DNA from: Nocardioides seonyuensis | Lineage (GTDB): Bacteria; Actinomycetota; Actinomycetes; Propionibacteriales; Nocardioidaceae | Assembly: GCF_004683965.1 (NCBI RefSeq) | Contig: NZ_CP038436.1 | Location: 1,240,001-1,304,000, forward strand | Length of the DNA stretch: 64,000 bases | Direction of reading: 5' to 3' | Shown: in pieces, positions 41,432-50,034 of the stretch | How the letters are laid out: every line of letters begins with the position of its first letter | Numbering within the stretch: position 1 is the first letter of the stretch | The notes under the pieces: model-generated | Database searches by the model: none | What the model was told of the DNA's origin: nothing | The model's input: the letters and a program-made list of their open reading frames with translations, nothing else | Made by a program: the position numbers and the translations under genes

Positions 41432-42556
41432 ATGTGGCGCTGGCGTCGTACGCACCTCGGCGGCGAGGCCGACCGGGCGACGTTCCGCACGCTCCACAAC
41501 GCCTCGCTCGCGAGCCCGCCGCTGCGGGAGGGACTGACGAGCGGCAGCGCCGAGCGCAGCGTCCGGCACCTCCGGGCGCTGCTCGGCACTCCCGCGGCCG
41601 GGCTCGCCGACACGAGCGGGCTGCTGGCCTGGGACGGTCTCGGCGGCCACCACCGCAGCCAGCTCCCGGCGACGGTCCGGGAGGTCGCCGAGACCGGTCG
41701 CACGCTGATCGTCGACGAGCGGACCCTGGTCTGTGACGACCTCGGTTGCGAGGTGCGTCAGGCGATCGTGAGCCCGCTCGTCGTCGAGGAGACGCTCGTC
41801 GGTGCACTCGTGGTGGGGACGACGCACACCACGGGCGGCCTGGTGCGCGCCGCCGACGAGGTGGCCTCCTGGGTGAGCGGACAGCTGGAGCTCGCCGAGC
41901 TCGATGCCTCACGCACCCGGCTCATGGAGGCGGAGGTGCGGGCGCTGCGGGCCCAGATCAGCCCCCACTTCATCTACAACTCCCTCGGTGCGATCGCCAG
42001 CTTCGTGCGGACTGATCCCGACCGTGCTCGCGAGCTGCTGCTGGAGTTCGCGGACTTCACCCGCTACTCCTTCCGGCGCCATGGCGACTACACGACGTTG
42101 GCGGAGGAGCTGCGGTCCGTCGAGCGCTACCTGCTCCTCGAGCAGGCCCGCTTCGGTGACCGGTTGCAGGTGACCCTGCAGATCGCGCCCGAGGTGCTGC
42201 CCGTCGCCGTGCCGTTCCTGTGCATCCAGCCGCTCGTCGAGAACGCCGTGCGCCACGGTCTCGAGGCCAGCCCCGACAAGCCCGACGGCACCGGCCACCT
42301 CTCCATCATGGCGCGCGACATGGGCGCCGACTGCGTCATCGAGGTCGAGGACGACGGCTCCGGCGAGGACCCCGAGCGCGTACGACGAGCGCTCGCCGGC
42401 GACGCGTCCATGGACTCCGTCGGCCTCGGCAACGTGGACGCGAGGCTTCGCAACGCCTACGGCGACGACTACGGTCTCGTCGTGGAGACCGCACCGGGAG
42501 CCGGCACGAAGGTGATCGTCCGCGTGCCCAAGTTCGCCCCGGGGGTGCAGGTGTGA
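41432..42556 (+). CDS. LytS-type sensor histidine kinase with GAF domain
   Basis: This encodes 374 residues. A GAF-like domain (about 48-155, with GLLAWDGLG and VSPLVVEETLVGALVVGT) precedes the His_kinase domain with the HisKA_LytS signature QISPHFIYNSL, His179 being the phosphoacceptor. The HATPase includes ENAVRHGLE, VEDDGSG and GLGNVDARL. There is no membrane segment, so the sensor is cytoplasmic. It overlaps its LytTR response regulator in GTGA. Two Cys in the GAF domain (VCDDLGCEV) could sense redox state or bind a metal. Confidence 0.9.
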   Translation: MWRWRRTHLGGEADRATFRTLHNASLASPPLREGLTSGSAERSVRHLRALLGTPAAGLADTSGLLAWDGLGGHHRSQLPATVREVAETGRTLIVDERTLVCDDLGCEVRQAIVSPLVVEETLVGALVVGTTHTTGGLVRAADEVASWVSGQLELAELDASRTRLMEAEVRALRAQISPHFIYNSLGAIASFVRTDPDRARELLLEFADFTRYSFRRHGDYTTLAEELRSVERYLLLEQARFGDRLQVTLQIAPEVLPVAVPFLCIQPLVENAVRHGLEASPDKPDGTGHLSIMARDMGADCVIEVEDDGSGEDPERVRRALAGDASMDSVGLGNVDARLRNAYGDDYGLVVETAPGAGTKVIVRVPKFAPGVQV

Positions 42557-43266
42557 CCGGCCTCAAGGTCCTCGTCATCGACGACGAGCGACCGGCCCTC
42601 GACGAGCTCACCTTCCTGCTCCGACGTGAACCACGCGTCGGCGAGATCCTCGCCTGCGACTCCGCGACCGAGGCCCTGCGCGTCCTGCAGGACACCGAGG
42701 TGGACGCGGTGTTCCTCGACATCCAGATGCCGGGCCTCACCGGGCTGGACCTGGCCCAGGTGCTGTCGCGGTTCAAGGCTCCGCCACCGGTGGTGTTCGT
42801 GACCGCCCACGAGGAGCACGCTGTCGCGGCGTTCGAGCTGCGTGCCGTCGACTACGTCCTCAAACCGGTGCGCGAGGAGCGGCTCGCCGAGGCCGTACGC
42901 CGCGTGGTCGAGGCCGGCGGTCCGGCGCCGTCGGGCGACGTGCAGATCCCGGTCGAGCGCGGCGGGGTGACCCGGTTCGTCAACCGCTCTGCCATCACCC
43001 ACGTGGAGGCGCAGGGCGACTACGCCCGGCTGCACACCGCCGAGGGGTCCCACCTCGTCCGGACGCCGCTCTCGTCGCTGGCCGAGCAGTGGGCGCCCGC
43101 TGGTTTCGTCCGGATCCATCGCTCGATGCTGGTCGCGCTCCCCCACGTCGAGGAGGTGCGGACCGTCGACGGGCGGGTCAGCGTCGTGGTCGGCGGGCAG
43201 GAGCTGGCGGTCAGCCGCCGCCACGCGCGGGCGGTCCGCTCGGTGCTGATCCAGAAGGACTCGTGA
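42553..43266 (+). CDS. LytTR-family response regulator
   Basis: This encodes 237 residues. The receiver domain (about 4-115) has the acidic pair DDE at 10-12, Asp56 in VFLDIQMPG, and Lys at KPVR. The LytTR DNA-binding domain is at about 140-235 (FVNRSAITHVEAQGDYARL, then GFVRIHRSMLVAL). It is encoded with the LytS kinase and a symporter, as in BtsSR/YpdAB systems, where the regulator activates a pyruvate or related transporter. Its start is GTG, overlapping the kinase stop. Confidence 0.92.
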   Translation: MTGLKVLVIDDERPALDELTFLLRREPRVGEILACDSATEALRVLQDTEVDAVFLDIQMPGLTGLDLAQVLSRFKAPPPVVFVTAHEEHAVAAFELRAVDYVLKPVREERLAEAVRRVVEAGGPAPSGDVQIPVERGGVTRFVNRSAITHVEAQGDYARLHTAEGSHLVRTPLSSLAEQWAPAGFVRIHRSMLVALPHVEEVRTVDGRVSVVVGGQELAVSRRHARAVRSVLIQKDS

Positions 43267-43670
43267 GCGACTCCGGGCCGCCCCCGCGCGTGCGGGTGAC
43301 CGGTCCCCCGCGGCGCCGGGCACTCGCCTCACGACACGCGGGTGCGCGTGAGATCGACTCCGAGACCGCCCTGGGCGAGGTCTTCATGCGGTCGCTGCTG
43401 CGCGAGCAGCTGAGACTCGCTGCCGCGGCGCTCGTCGCGCTGGCCCTCACCCTCGGCGTGCTGCCGTTGGTGTTCCACCTGGCGCCCGACCTCGCTGACG
43501 TCCGGGTGCTCGGGGTGCCGGTGTCGTGGGTGGTGCTGGGTGTGCTCGCCTATCCGTGGATGGTGTTCCTGGGGTGGGTCTACGTGCGTCGGGCGGAGGC
43601 CAACGAGAGCGACTTCGCCGCGCTGCTCGACGCCGCCGGGGACGCCGGCGAGGGTCGGGAGCGTCCGTGA
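43263..43670 (+). CDS. DUF485-like small membrane subunit
   Basis: This encodes 135 residues. A cytoplasmic N-terminal segment of about 50 residues precedes two hydrophobic helices (LAAAALVALALTLGVLPLVF and VSWVVLGVLAYPWMVFLGWVYV) and ends in a charged tail with ESDFAALLDAAG. It resembles DUF485-type partners of acetate or solute symporters (such as YjcH with ActP). GTG starts overlap the LytTR stop in GTGA, and its own stop overlaps the symporter start in GTGA. Confidence 0.75.
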   Translation: MSDSGPPPRVRVTGPPRRRALASRHAGAREIDSETALGEVFMRSLLREQLRLAAAALVALALTLGVLPLVFHLAPDLADVRVLGVPVSWVVLGVLAYPWMVFLGWVYVRRAEANESDFAALLDAAGDAGEGRERP

Positions 43671-45193
43671 GCCAGGACGCACTGCCGGGCCTCATCGCCG
43701 TCGTCCTGGTCTCGGTCGCCACCATCACGATCGGCACGTGGGGGCTGCGGATCTCTCGCACGACGAGTGACTTCTTCGTCGCCTCGCGCACCGTGCGACC
43801 GCGTCTGAACGCCAGCGCGATCGGCGGCGAGTACCTCTCCGCCGCCTCCTTCCTCGGCGCCGCCGGGCTGCTGCTCACCTTCGGCGCCGAGATGCTGTGG
43901 TACCCCGTCGGCTGGACCGCCGGCTACCTCGTGCTGCTGGTGCTCGTCGCGGCGCCGCTGCGCCGCTCTGGCGCCTACACGTTGCCGGACTTCGCCGAGG
44001 CACGGCTGGGCTCCCGTGGCGTGCGCTCGCTGTGCTCGGTGCTGGTCGTCGGCATCGGCTGGCTCTACCTGCTGCCCCAGTTCCAGGGCGCGGGAGTGAC
44101 GCTGCGCTCGACGCTCGACGCTCCCACGTGGGTCGGGTCGCTCGTGGTCGCGGTCGTGGTGCTCGCCTCGGTGAGCCCCGGCGGGATGCGCTCGATCACC
44201 TTCGTGCAGGCGTTCCAGTTCTGGCTCAAGCTCACCGCGCTGCTCGTGCCGATCTGCGTGCTGCTCGTCGTCTGGCAGGGCGACGGCGCGGCCGATCCCA
44301 CCGCCGCCGCTCCCCCCGGGTGGTCGTTGCCGCTGGGCGGGTCGGGCTACGGCGAGTCCGACGGCCAGGGGCTGTACGGCACCTACTCGCTGATCGTGGC
44401 GACCTTCCTCGGCACCATGGGCCTGCCGCACGTGGTGGTGCGGTTCTACACCAACCCCGACGGCCGGGCCGCTCGTCGTACGACGCTCGCGGTGCTGGTG
44501 CTGCTGGGCGCCTTCTACGTGCTGCCGCCGCTCTACGCCGGGCTCGGCAGGATCTATGCCGCACACCTCGCACCCGACCGCGCCGACGTCCTGGTGCTGG
44601 AGCTGCCGCGGCTGATGGTCCCCGGGCCGCTGGGCGAGGTGCTGACGGGGCTGGTGACGGCCGGCGCGTTCGCGGCGTTCCTGTCCACGGCCTCGGGCCT
44701 GACCATCGCCGTAGCGGGCGTGCTGTCCCAGGACGTGACGGGCCGTCGGTGGGGCGAGCACCGGCTCGGCGGGGTGGCTGCCTTCCGTGTCGCGGCGGCC
44801 GTCGCTGTCGTCGTACCCCTCCTGCTGTCGCTGGCCGCCAACGACGTCTCGCTGGCGCGGACCGTGGGATTCGCCTTTGCCGTGACCGCGTCGACGTTCG
44901 CGCCCCTGCTCATGCTCGGCATCTGGTGGCGGCGACTGACCCCTGCCGGCGCGGTGGCCGGGCTGCTCGTGGGTGGGATCGGCTCAGGAGCGGCCGTCGG
45001 GTGGACGCTGGCAACCGACCGCACCACCGGCTGGGCGGACACCCTCCTCGGGCAGCCCGCCGCCTGGAGCGTCCCTGCCGCGCTCGCCACGATGGTCGTC
45101 GTCAGCCTGCTGACCCGCGGCTCCGTGCCGGCGCACGCCGGGCGGTTCATGGTGCGGCTGCACACGCCGGAGGCGGTCGAGCTCAAGCGCTGA
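43667..45193 (+). CDS. Solute:sodium symporter (ActP/pyruvate-like)
   Basis: This encodes 508 residues with 13 or so hydrophobic helices. SSF-family features are the sodium-site region GGEYLSAASFLGAAGLLL, LGTMGLPHVVVRFYTNPD and FAAFLSTASGLTIAVAGVLSQD. The family imports acetate, pyruvate and related carboxylates with Na+ or H+. The DUF485-like partner and LytS/LytTR control support a small organic acid as the substrate, though it cannot be fixed from the sequence. It is translationally coupled to the upstream gene in GTGA. Confidence 0.88.
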   Translation: MSQDALPGLIAVVLVSVATITIGTWGLRISRTTSDFFVASRTVRPRLNASAIGGEYLSAASFLGAAGLLLTFGAEMLWYPVGWTAGYLVLLVLVAAPLRRSGAYTLPDFAEARLGSRGVRSLCSVLVVGIGWLYLLPQFQGAGVTLRSTLDAPTWVGSLVVAVVVLASVSPGGMRSITFVQAFQFWLKLTALLVPICVLLVVWQGDGAADPTAAAPPGWSLPLGGSGYGESDGQGLYGTYSLIVATFLGTMGLPHVVVRFYTNPDGRAARRTTLAVLVLLGAFYVLPPLYAGLGRIYAAHLAPDRADVLVLELPRLMVPGPLGEVLTGLVTAGAFAAFLSTASGLTIAVAGVLSQDVTGRRWGEHRLGGVAAFRVAAAVAVVVPLLLSLAANDVSLARTVGFAFAVTASTFAPLLMLGIWWRRLTPAGAVAGLLVGGIGSGAAVGWTLATDRTTGWADTLLGQPAAWSVPAALATMVVVSLLTRGSVPAHAGRFMVRLHTPEAVELKR

Positions 45194-45232
45194 CGCGGCG
45201 TCGGACGGCGGCGGCTCCGGGCCCCGCCCGGC

Positions 45233-45724
45233 TTACCAGCCGCGGGATCCGGGTACCCCTTTGAAGGGGCCAGTCACCCTGCTGGTGATCCAGCCGCCGT
45301 AGAAGTCGCCAGGCTGGGCGACGACCGTCTCGTCATCGACCGTGCACAGGTCCATCCGACCGGGATAGAAGGCGACGTGGTCGACGAGCGCCTCGTAACC
45401 TGCACTGGGCTGCGGGTAGTGCCAAGCCGCCCGCGGAACCACCCGACCGCTCGAGCAGGCCACGTCGAAGTACGAGGCAGATCCCTTGAACTCGCACCAG
45501 GTCGTCCCGGAGACCGGTGTGAGCAGGCCGGGCGTGATGGCCTCGGCAGGGACGTAGTAGACCGGAGGGTGGCTCGTCTCCAGCACCCGGAGCGATCGCC
45601 GGGTGTCCGCGACGAGCTGGCCGTCCACCTCGATGACCACGCGCTCGGGCGACGGGACCACGATCGGCGGCCGGGGGTAGTCCCATACCGACTCGGCTCT
45701 CACCCCGTCGACATCGTCGCTCAC
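45233..45724 (-). CDS. DUF427 protein
   Basis: This encodes 163 residues. The DUF427 core includes VVIEVDGQLVADTRRSLRVLETSHPPVYYVP and CEFKGSASYFDV; the terminal part has VDHVAFYPGRMDLCTVDDE, with VAFYP typical of the family. It is soluble and beta-rich; it is often called a nucleotidyltransferase-like or a pH-stress protein, but its biochemical role is unknown. The GTG at 45724 is the start; the longer frame to 46033 overlaps the divergent gene. It is convergent with the symporter. Confidence 0.88.
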   Translation of the reverse strand: MSDDVDGVRAESVWDYPRPPIVVPSPERVVIEVDGQLVADTRRSLRVLETSHPPVYYVPAEAITPGLLTPVSGTTWCEFKGSASYFDVACSSGRVVPRAAWHYPQPSAGYEALVDHVAFYPGRMDLCTVDDETVVAQPGDFYGGWITSRVTGPFKGVPGSRGW

Positions 45725-45767
45725 AGGTCCATGATCGCCCAGTGCCGCAAACGCATACCCTCGATCC

Positions 45768-46298
45768 GTGCCCGACCATGCCCTCGAGCTCACCTTCGAG
45801 CCCTCCTCCATGAGCGCAGTGGAGGCCCAGTGGGAGGCGCTCAAGGCTGCCGGCCTCCCGTCGCAGGCCGACCACCGGTCGATGACCAATGCGCCGCACC
45901 TCACGTTGGTGGCGGCCGTCGCCATCGAGAACGCGGCCGTGCAGATGGCAAGCGAGACGGTCGGACCACTGCTTCCCGCACGCGTCGTCCTGCGGGGTGT
46001 GGTCCTGTTCGGCCAGGGACCTCGGGTGACCATCGCCCACCTGGTCGAGCCCGACCACGCGCTGGCGGCCGCCGCAGCCCGGGTCCGAGCGCTCGTCCCG
46101 GGGCTGCGTCACCCGGTCTGGACTCCCCACGTCACCGTGGCGCGGCGAGTCCGGAGGTCGATGGTCCCGGCGGTGCTCGAGGTCCTGCATGCCACCGACG
46201 ACCCACGGGAGCTGGTCTGCCACCGCCTCCGACGGTGGGATCCGGAGCACGACATCATCGAGGACGTCGCGGTCGCCGGCCGGTCGTCTGTCCCCTGA
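45768..46298 (+). CDS. 2'-5' RNA ligase/2H phosphoesterase family protein
   Basis: This encodes 176 residues. Two H-x-T/S-type motifs, His44-Leu-Thr-Leu and His121-Val-Thr-Val, form the active site of 2H phosphoesterases, which cleave 2',3'-cyclic or 2'-5' phosphodiesters. The domain is about 170 residues, as expected. It is divergent from the DUF427 gene (43 bases). The substrate may be RNA ends or cyclic nucleotides. Confidence 0.85.
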   Translation: MPDHALELTFEPSSMSAVEAQWEALKAAGLPSQADHRSMTNAPHLTLVAAVAIENAAVQMASETVGPLLPARVVLRGVVLFGQGPRVTIAHLVEPDHALAAAAARVRALVPGLRHPVWTPHVTVARRVRRSMVPAVLEVLHATDDPRELVCHRLRRWDPEHDIIEDVAVAGRSSVP

Positions 46299-46411
46299 GA
46301 GGCACGCTCACAGTGCCGAATGCTCCGTGGCGAGGGCGCACTCCGCGTCGCTGACGTCCGCGGTGACAGGCATGCGCGAGCGGCCGGCCTGGACTGGCAT
46401 ACCGTGGCGGC

Positions 46412-47605
46412 ATGAAGGCCTTGATCCTCGAGAACATCCACCAGAGCGCCGTGGACGTGCTGAAGTCCCGCGGCTACGAGGTGGAGGTGCGCGCCGGGGC
46501 GATGAGCGAGTCCGAGCTGGTCGAGGGGCTCGGCGACGTCAACCTCCTGGGCATCCGCTCCAACACGACGGTGACCGAGCGGGTCCTGGAGGCGGCACCC
46601 GTCCTGCAGGCGGTGGGCTGCTTCTGCATCGGCACCAACCAGGTCGACCTGTCCGCCGCCGCGAACCGTGGCGTCGGTGTCTTCAACGCTCCCTACTCCA
46701 ACACGCGCAGCGTCGTCGAGCTGGTGATCGGCGAGATCATCGCCCTCGCGCGGCGGCTCACCGAGAAGACCCAGCGAATGCACGACGGCGTCTGGGACAA
46801 GTCGGCCAAGGGCAGCCACGAGGTGCGCGGCCGGACCCTGGGGATCGTGGGGTACGGCAACATCGGCACGCAGCTGTCCAACGTCGCCGAGGCGATGGGG
46901 ATGCGCGTCGTGTTCTACGACAAGGCAGATCGTCCGGCGCACGGCAACGCCCGCCGCGCCGCCTCTCTCACGGAGCTCCTCGAGACCGCCGACGTGGTCA
47001 GCCTCCACGTCGACGGGAGGCCCGGCAACGCCGGCTTCTTCGGGGCCGAGGAGTTCGCGGCCATGAAGCCGCGTGCCCTCTTCATCAACGCCTCGCGCGG
47101 CATGGTGGTCGACTACGACTCGCTGCGCAGCCACATCGTCTCCGGGCACATCGCCGGCGCGGCCGTCGACGTCTTCCCGGTGGAGCCGAAGGCCCAGGGC
47201 GATGCCTTCGAGTCCACCCTCCGTGGTCTCGACAACGTCATCCTGACGCCTCACGTCGGCGGCTCGACCCAGGAGGCACAGGAGGAGATCGGTCGGTTCG
47301 TGGCCGAGAAGCTCGTCGGCTTCGTGCTCGAGGGCAGCACCGCCCTGTCGGCCAACCTGCCACAGGTGCTCCCGCCCACCCTGGAGGCCGGGCACCGCCT
47401 GGGCTTCCTCCACCACAACGTCCCCGGCGAGCTGGCGAGGCTCAACGCGGTGTTCGCCGACGCCGGCGACAACGTCATCGGCCAGCACCTCTCGACGAGG
47501 GACCACCTCGGTTACGCCATCACCGACGCCTCCGAGCCTCTCTCCCCTGAGGCCATCGCAGAGCTGGAGGCCTCCGAGCACTGCGTGTGGGTGCGGACCT
47601 GGTAG
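46412..47605 (+). CDS. serA: D-3-phosphoglycerate dehydrogenase
   Basis: This encodes 397 residues. It oxidises 3-phosphoglycerate in the first step of serine synthesis. The NAD domain has VGYGNIGTQLSNVAEAMGM, the catalytic Arg is in NASRGMVVD, Glu in VFPVEPK and His in TPHVGGST. A C-terminal ACT domain (about 325-397) is present; the protein lacks the long intervening domain of the M. tuberculosis enzyme. Its last 150 bases are repeated at 49830. Serine may inhibit it through the ACT domain. Confidence 0.95.
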   Translation: MKALILENIHQSAVDVLKSRGYEVEVRAGAMSESELVEGLGDVNLLGIRSNTTVTERVLEAAPVLQAVGCFCIGTNQVDLSAAANRGVGVFNAPYSNTRSVVELVIGEIIALARRLTEKTQRMHDGVWDKSAKGSHEVRGRTLGIVGYGNIGTQLSNVAEAMGMRVVFYDKADRPAHGNARRAASLTELLETADVVSLHVDGRPGNAGFFGAEEFAAMKPRALFINASRGMVVDYDSLRSHIVSGHIAGAAVDVFPVEPKAQGDAFESTLRGLDNVILTPHVGGSTQEAQEEIGRFVAEKLVGFVLEGSTALSANLPQVLPPTLEAGHRLGFLHHNVPGELARLNAVFADAGDNVIGQHLSTRDHLGYAITDASEPLSPEAIAELEASEHCVWVRTW

Positions 47606-47616
47606 GACCAGGTCCG

Positions 47617-48930
47617 TCAGGCGAGCGAGTCGCTCGCGCGGCCGGGATCGGCCCCGGACACGGCAGACCTGTCCTCGTCGTGGGTCCCGTGCCAGTCCAG
47701 GCAGAGGATGGTGGCGTCGTCGCTGAGCTGATGGCCCGTGGCCTCGAGCGCGCTGTCGGCCAGTGCCCGGACGACCTCGCGTGGGTGCAGCTCCCGGGTC
47801 GTGCCGATGGTGTGGAGCAGATCGACCGCTCCGACGGCGCGTTCCAGCATGCCGTCGGTGACCAGGACCATCCGGTCACCGGGACGTAGCCCGATCACGG
47901 TGCCGCGATAGTGGGAGTCGGGAAAGAGCCCGAGGGGGAGGTCCACCGGCAGCTCGAGCGCCGTCACGTCGCCGCCCCGGGCGAGGTAGGGCGCGACGTG
48001 CCCGGCATTGACGACCTCGGCGGCGCCGGTTCGCAGATCGACGCGGACGAGCAGCCCGGTGACGAAGTCATCGATGTCTTGGGTCCTTGCCTGTCCGGAC
48101 AGCGCCACGTTCGTCTCCGTGGCCTGCTCCAGCAGCGTCATTCCGCTGCGCCGGGCACCGCGCAGGCTGCCCAGGCACACCGACGCCGTGAGTGCGGCGC
48201 CCACGCCGTGGCCCATCGCGTCGGTCAGCGACATGTGCAGCACGTCGCGATCCACGCTGTAGTCGAAGGTGTCCCCTCCGATGCTCGCTGCTGGTTCCAA
48301 CCAGCCGGCAAGGGTGAATGCGGACGCCTCGCAGGTCCGAGGGCCAGGGAGCAGCCTTTGCTGAATCTCGGCAGACAGGCTGAACGACCGGCTGCGCTGG
48401 CCCCACTCGTAGAGATCGGTGTGTCGTTCATTGGCGATCACGACGAACGCGAGGAGATGTGCGACCTGCCCGACCTGGGCGACCATCTCGGAGCCCGGGT
48501 CCTCGGCGACGTGCACCTCGAGCAGCCCGATGGACTCTCCACGCTCGGTCACCGGCGCCAGCATGCGCCACCACCCGTGTGCGCCGTCCTGCGCTCGTGC
48601 TGGGTCCGGCTCCAGCACCTGGACCGTCTGCGTGCGCACCGCCTGCTCGGAGGGACCACCTCCGAAGGGCAGGACGGTCGCGGACTCCTCGAGGTCGCGT
48701 CGCTCTCCGGGACCCCACGGTGTGCCGGAGTCATCGCGCGACTCGACCAGGGGCACGTGTGCGAGGCGCACCAAAGCACGTCCTGACAGGTCCGCGACAT
48801 GGAACGACACTGCCGCCGCGTCGAAGGCGGCGCCGAGCTCTCGGGCAACGGCCTCCACGGCCTCCACGGGTGACTGGGACTCTGCAGCCGCGAGCAGCCG
48901 TCCGAAATCCACACCACGGACGGACACCAT
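47617..48930 (-). CDS. PP2C/SpoIIE phosphatase with GAF domain
   Basis: This encodes 437 residues. A GAF-like domain at about 15-190 contains WWRMLAPVTERGESIGLLEV. The SpoIIE domain follows (about 210-415), with IGGDTFDYSVD (metal site Asp), SLTDAMGHGVGAALTASV, VNAGHVAPYLAR, MVLVTDGMLERAVG and DDATILCLDW. It dephosphorylates an anti-sigma antagonist such as a STAS protein to release sigma factor. It lies convergent to serA, 11 bases past the serA stop, and is on the same strand as the DUF72 gene upstream of it. Confidence 0.92.
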   Translation of the reverse strand: MVSVRGVDFGRLLAAAESQSPVEAVEAVARELGAAFDAAAVSFHVADLSGRALVRLAHVPLVESRDDSGTPWGPGERRDLEESATVLPFGGGPSEQAVRTQTVQVLEPDPARAQDGAHGWWRMLAPVTERGESIGLLEVHVAEDPGSEMVAQVGQVAHLLAFVVIANERHTDLYEWGQRSRSFSLSAEIQQRLLPGPRTCEASAFTLAGWLEPAASIGGDTFDYSVDRDVLHMSLTDAMGHGVGAALTASVCLGSLRGARRSGMTLLEQATETNVALSGQARTQDIDDFVTGLLVRVDLRTGAAEVVNAGHVAPYLARGGDVTALELPVDLPLGLFPDSHYRGTVIGLRPGDRMVLVTDGMLERAVGAVDLLHTIGTTRELHPREVVRALADSALEATGHQLSDDATILCLDWHGTHDEDRSAVSGADPGRASDSLA

Positions 48931-48960
48931 CGGCGAGGCATAGACGCGGGCCGTCGAGGC

Positions 48961-49674
48961 TCAGGGCGGGAGCAGGGCGCGGAACCGTTCAGCGTCGCCA
49001 GTGCGAGGCAGGTTGTTGAACATGACGTACGGCGACGGGCGGCCGTCGACCAGGTCCCGCAGCCGCCGCAGCTCGTCATCGGTGTGGACGTGCCGCGAGC
49101 CCGTGGTGCCGTGCAGCCGGTAGTAGGTCCGCTCGGGCGTGACCGTCTCGGTCTGCATGGGGTCGACCACGTGGACGAGGTCCAGCTCGGCGCAGAGCTC
49201 GGTGAGCAGCTGCGTGGGCCAGTCACCGCGCGGCTCCCACAACAGTCTCCCGGCCGGCCGCTCCACCTGCGACACGAAGCTTCGTAGCCGCTCGACGTTG
49301 TCGGCAGTCGGGCGGAAGCTCCTCGGGCACTGGAGCAGGACGGCGGTGGCCCGCAGGACCCGAGCACACTCGAGGGTTCGCTGCCAGCCTGCGAGGACGG
49401 GAGGCGTTGTACGGAAACCCCCGACCTGTCCACGGGCACTCTCAAGGAGCGGCAGCTTCATGCGCCGGTAGGTGGGGCTGTTGGACTCGTGGGTGACGAC
49501 CTGCCAGGCCTTGATCGTGAACTCGAAGCCGGCCGGCACCTGCGCCCGCCAGCGCGCAAGCAAGGCATCAGCCGGTGGTTCGTAGAACGTGTGCTGCACC
49601 TCGACGACCGGGAAGCGACGCACGTACGACGCCTGCGACACCGTCCAGCCACAGAGCCCGATGCGCACAGCCAT
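48961..49674 (-). CDS. DUF72 (YecE-like) protein
   Basis: This encodes 237 residues of a TIM-barrel fold. MAVRIGLCGWTVSQASYVRRFPVVE and VQHTFYEPP, FTIKAWQVVTHE, LLQCPRSFRPT and YYRLHGTTGS are the DUF72 motifs. Function is unknown; it is soluble. The ATG at 49674 begins at the conserved N-terminus. It lies 30 bases upstream of the SpoIIE gene on the same strand, and both sit between the two copies of the serA tail. Confidence 0.88.
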   Translation of the reverse strand: MAVRIGLCGWTVSQASYVRRFPVVEVQHTFYEPPADALLARWRAQVPAGFEFTIKAWQVVTHESNSPTYRRMKLPLLESARGQVGGFRTTPPVLAGWQRTLECARVLRATAVLLQCPRSFRPTADNVERLRSFVSQVERPAGRLLWEPRGDWPTQLLTELCAELDLVHVVDPMQTETVTPERTYYRLHGTTGSRHVHTDDELRRLRDLVDGRPSPYVMFNNLPRTGDAERFRALLPP

Positions 49675-49825
49675 GGAACCGAGTCTCCCTCATGGGCCTG
49701 CCGCGGAGAGTGTGAAGTGCGCTGGAGCGAGGCGACTTCGGCACCCATCCTCGTCATGGGCCTCGGGCATCGCTTCGGCACCAGGAGCACTTCCGCACAG
49801 TGCCAAGAAGCCGAGGTGCGGGTCT

Positions 49826-49988
49826 TGACACCGTGTTCGCCGACGCCGGCGACAACGTCATCGGCCAGCACCTCTCGACCCGCGACCACCTCGGCTACGC
49901 GATCACAGACGCCTCTGATCCGCTCTCCGCCGAGGCCATCGCCGACCTGCAGGCCTCCGAGCAATGCGTGTGGGTGCGAACCTGGTAG
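49826..49988 (+). pseudogene. Duplicated 3' end of serA
   Basis: The last 52 or so codons of serA recur here: VFADAGDNVIGQHLSTRDHLGYAITDAS... to VWVRTW, with only a handful of residue changes (E/D, P/A, E/Q, H/Q), and most base differences at third codon positions. There is no upstream serA portion. The 5' junction is near 49826, after a divergent segment. It is a truncated paralogue or recombination remnant. Confidence 0.85.
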
Positions 49989-49999
49989 GTCGGCGCTAC

Positions 50000-50028
50000 T
50001 TGACGACGCACAGTACTGCACATAACTT
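50000..50028 (+). promoter_or_regulatory. Promoter of padR, probably leaderless
   Basis: TTGACG (50000-50005), 17 bases, then TAACTT (50023-50028). The GTG at 50035 lies 6 bases after the -10 element, so the transcript should begin at or next to the start codon. The palindrome CAGTACTG (50011-50018) lies in the spacer. Confidence 0.6.
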
Positions 50029-50034
50029 GGTAGT

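Noticed and set aside
48961..49674. DUF72 gene as part of an insertion sequence between the serA tails
   Set aside because: No transposase, terminal inverted repeats or target-site duplication was seen; only the serA-tail direct repeats frame it.
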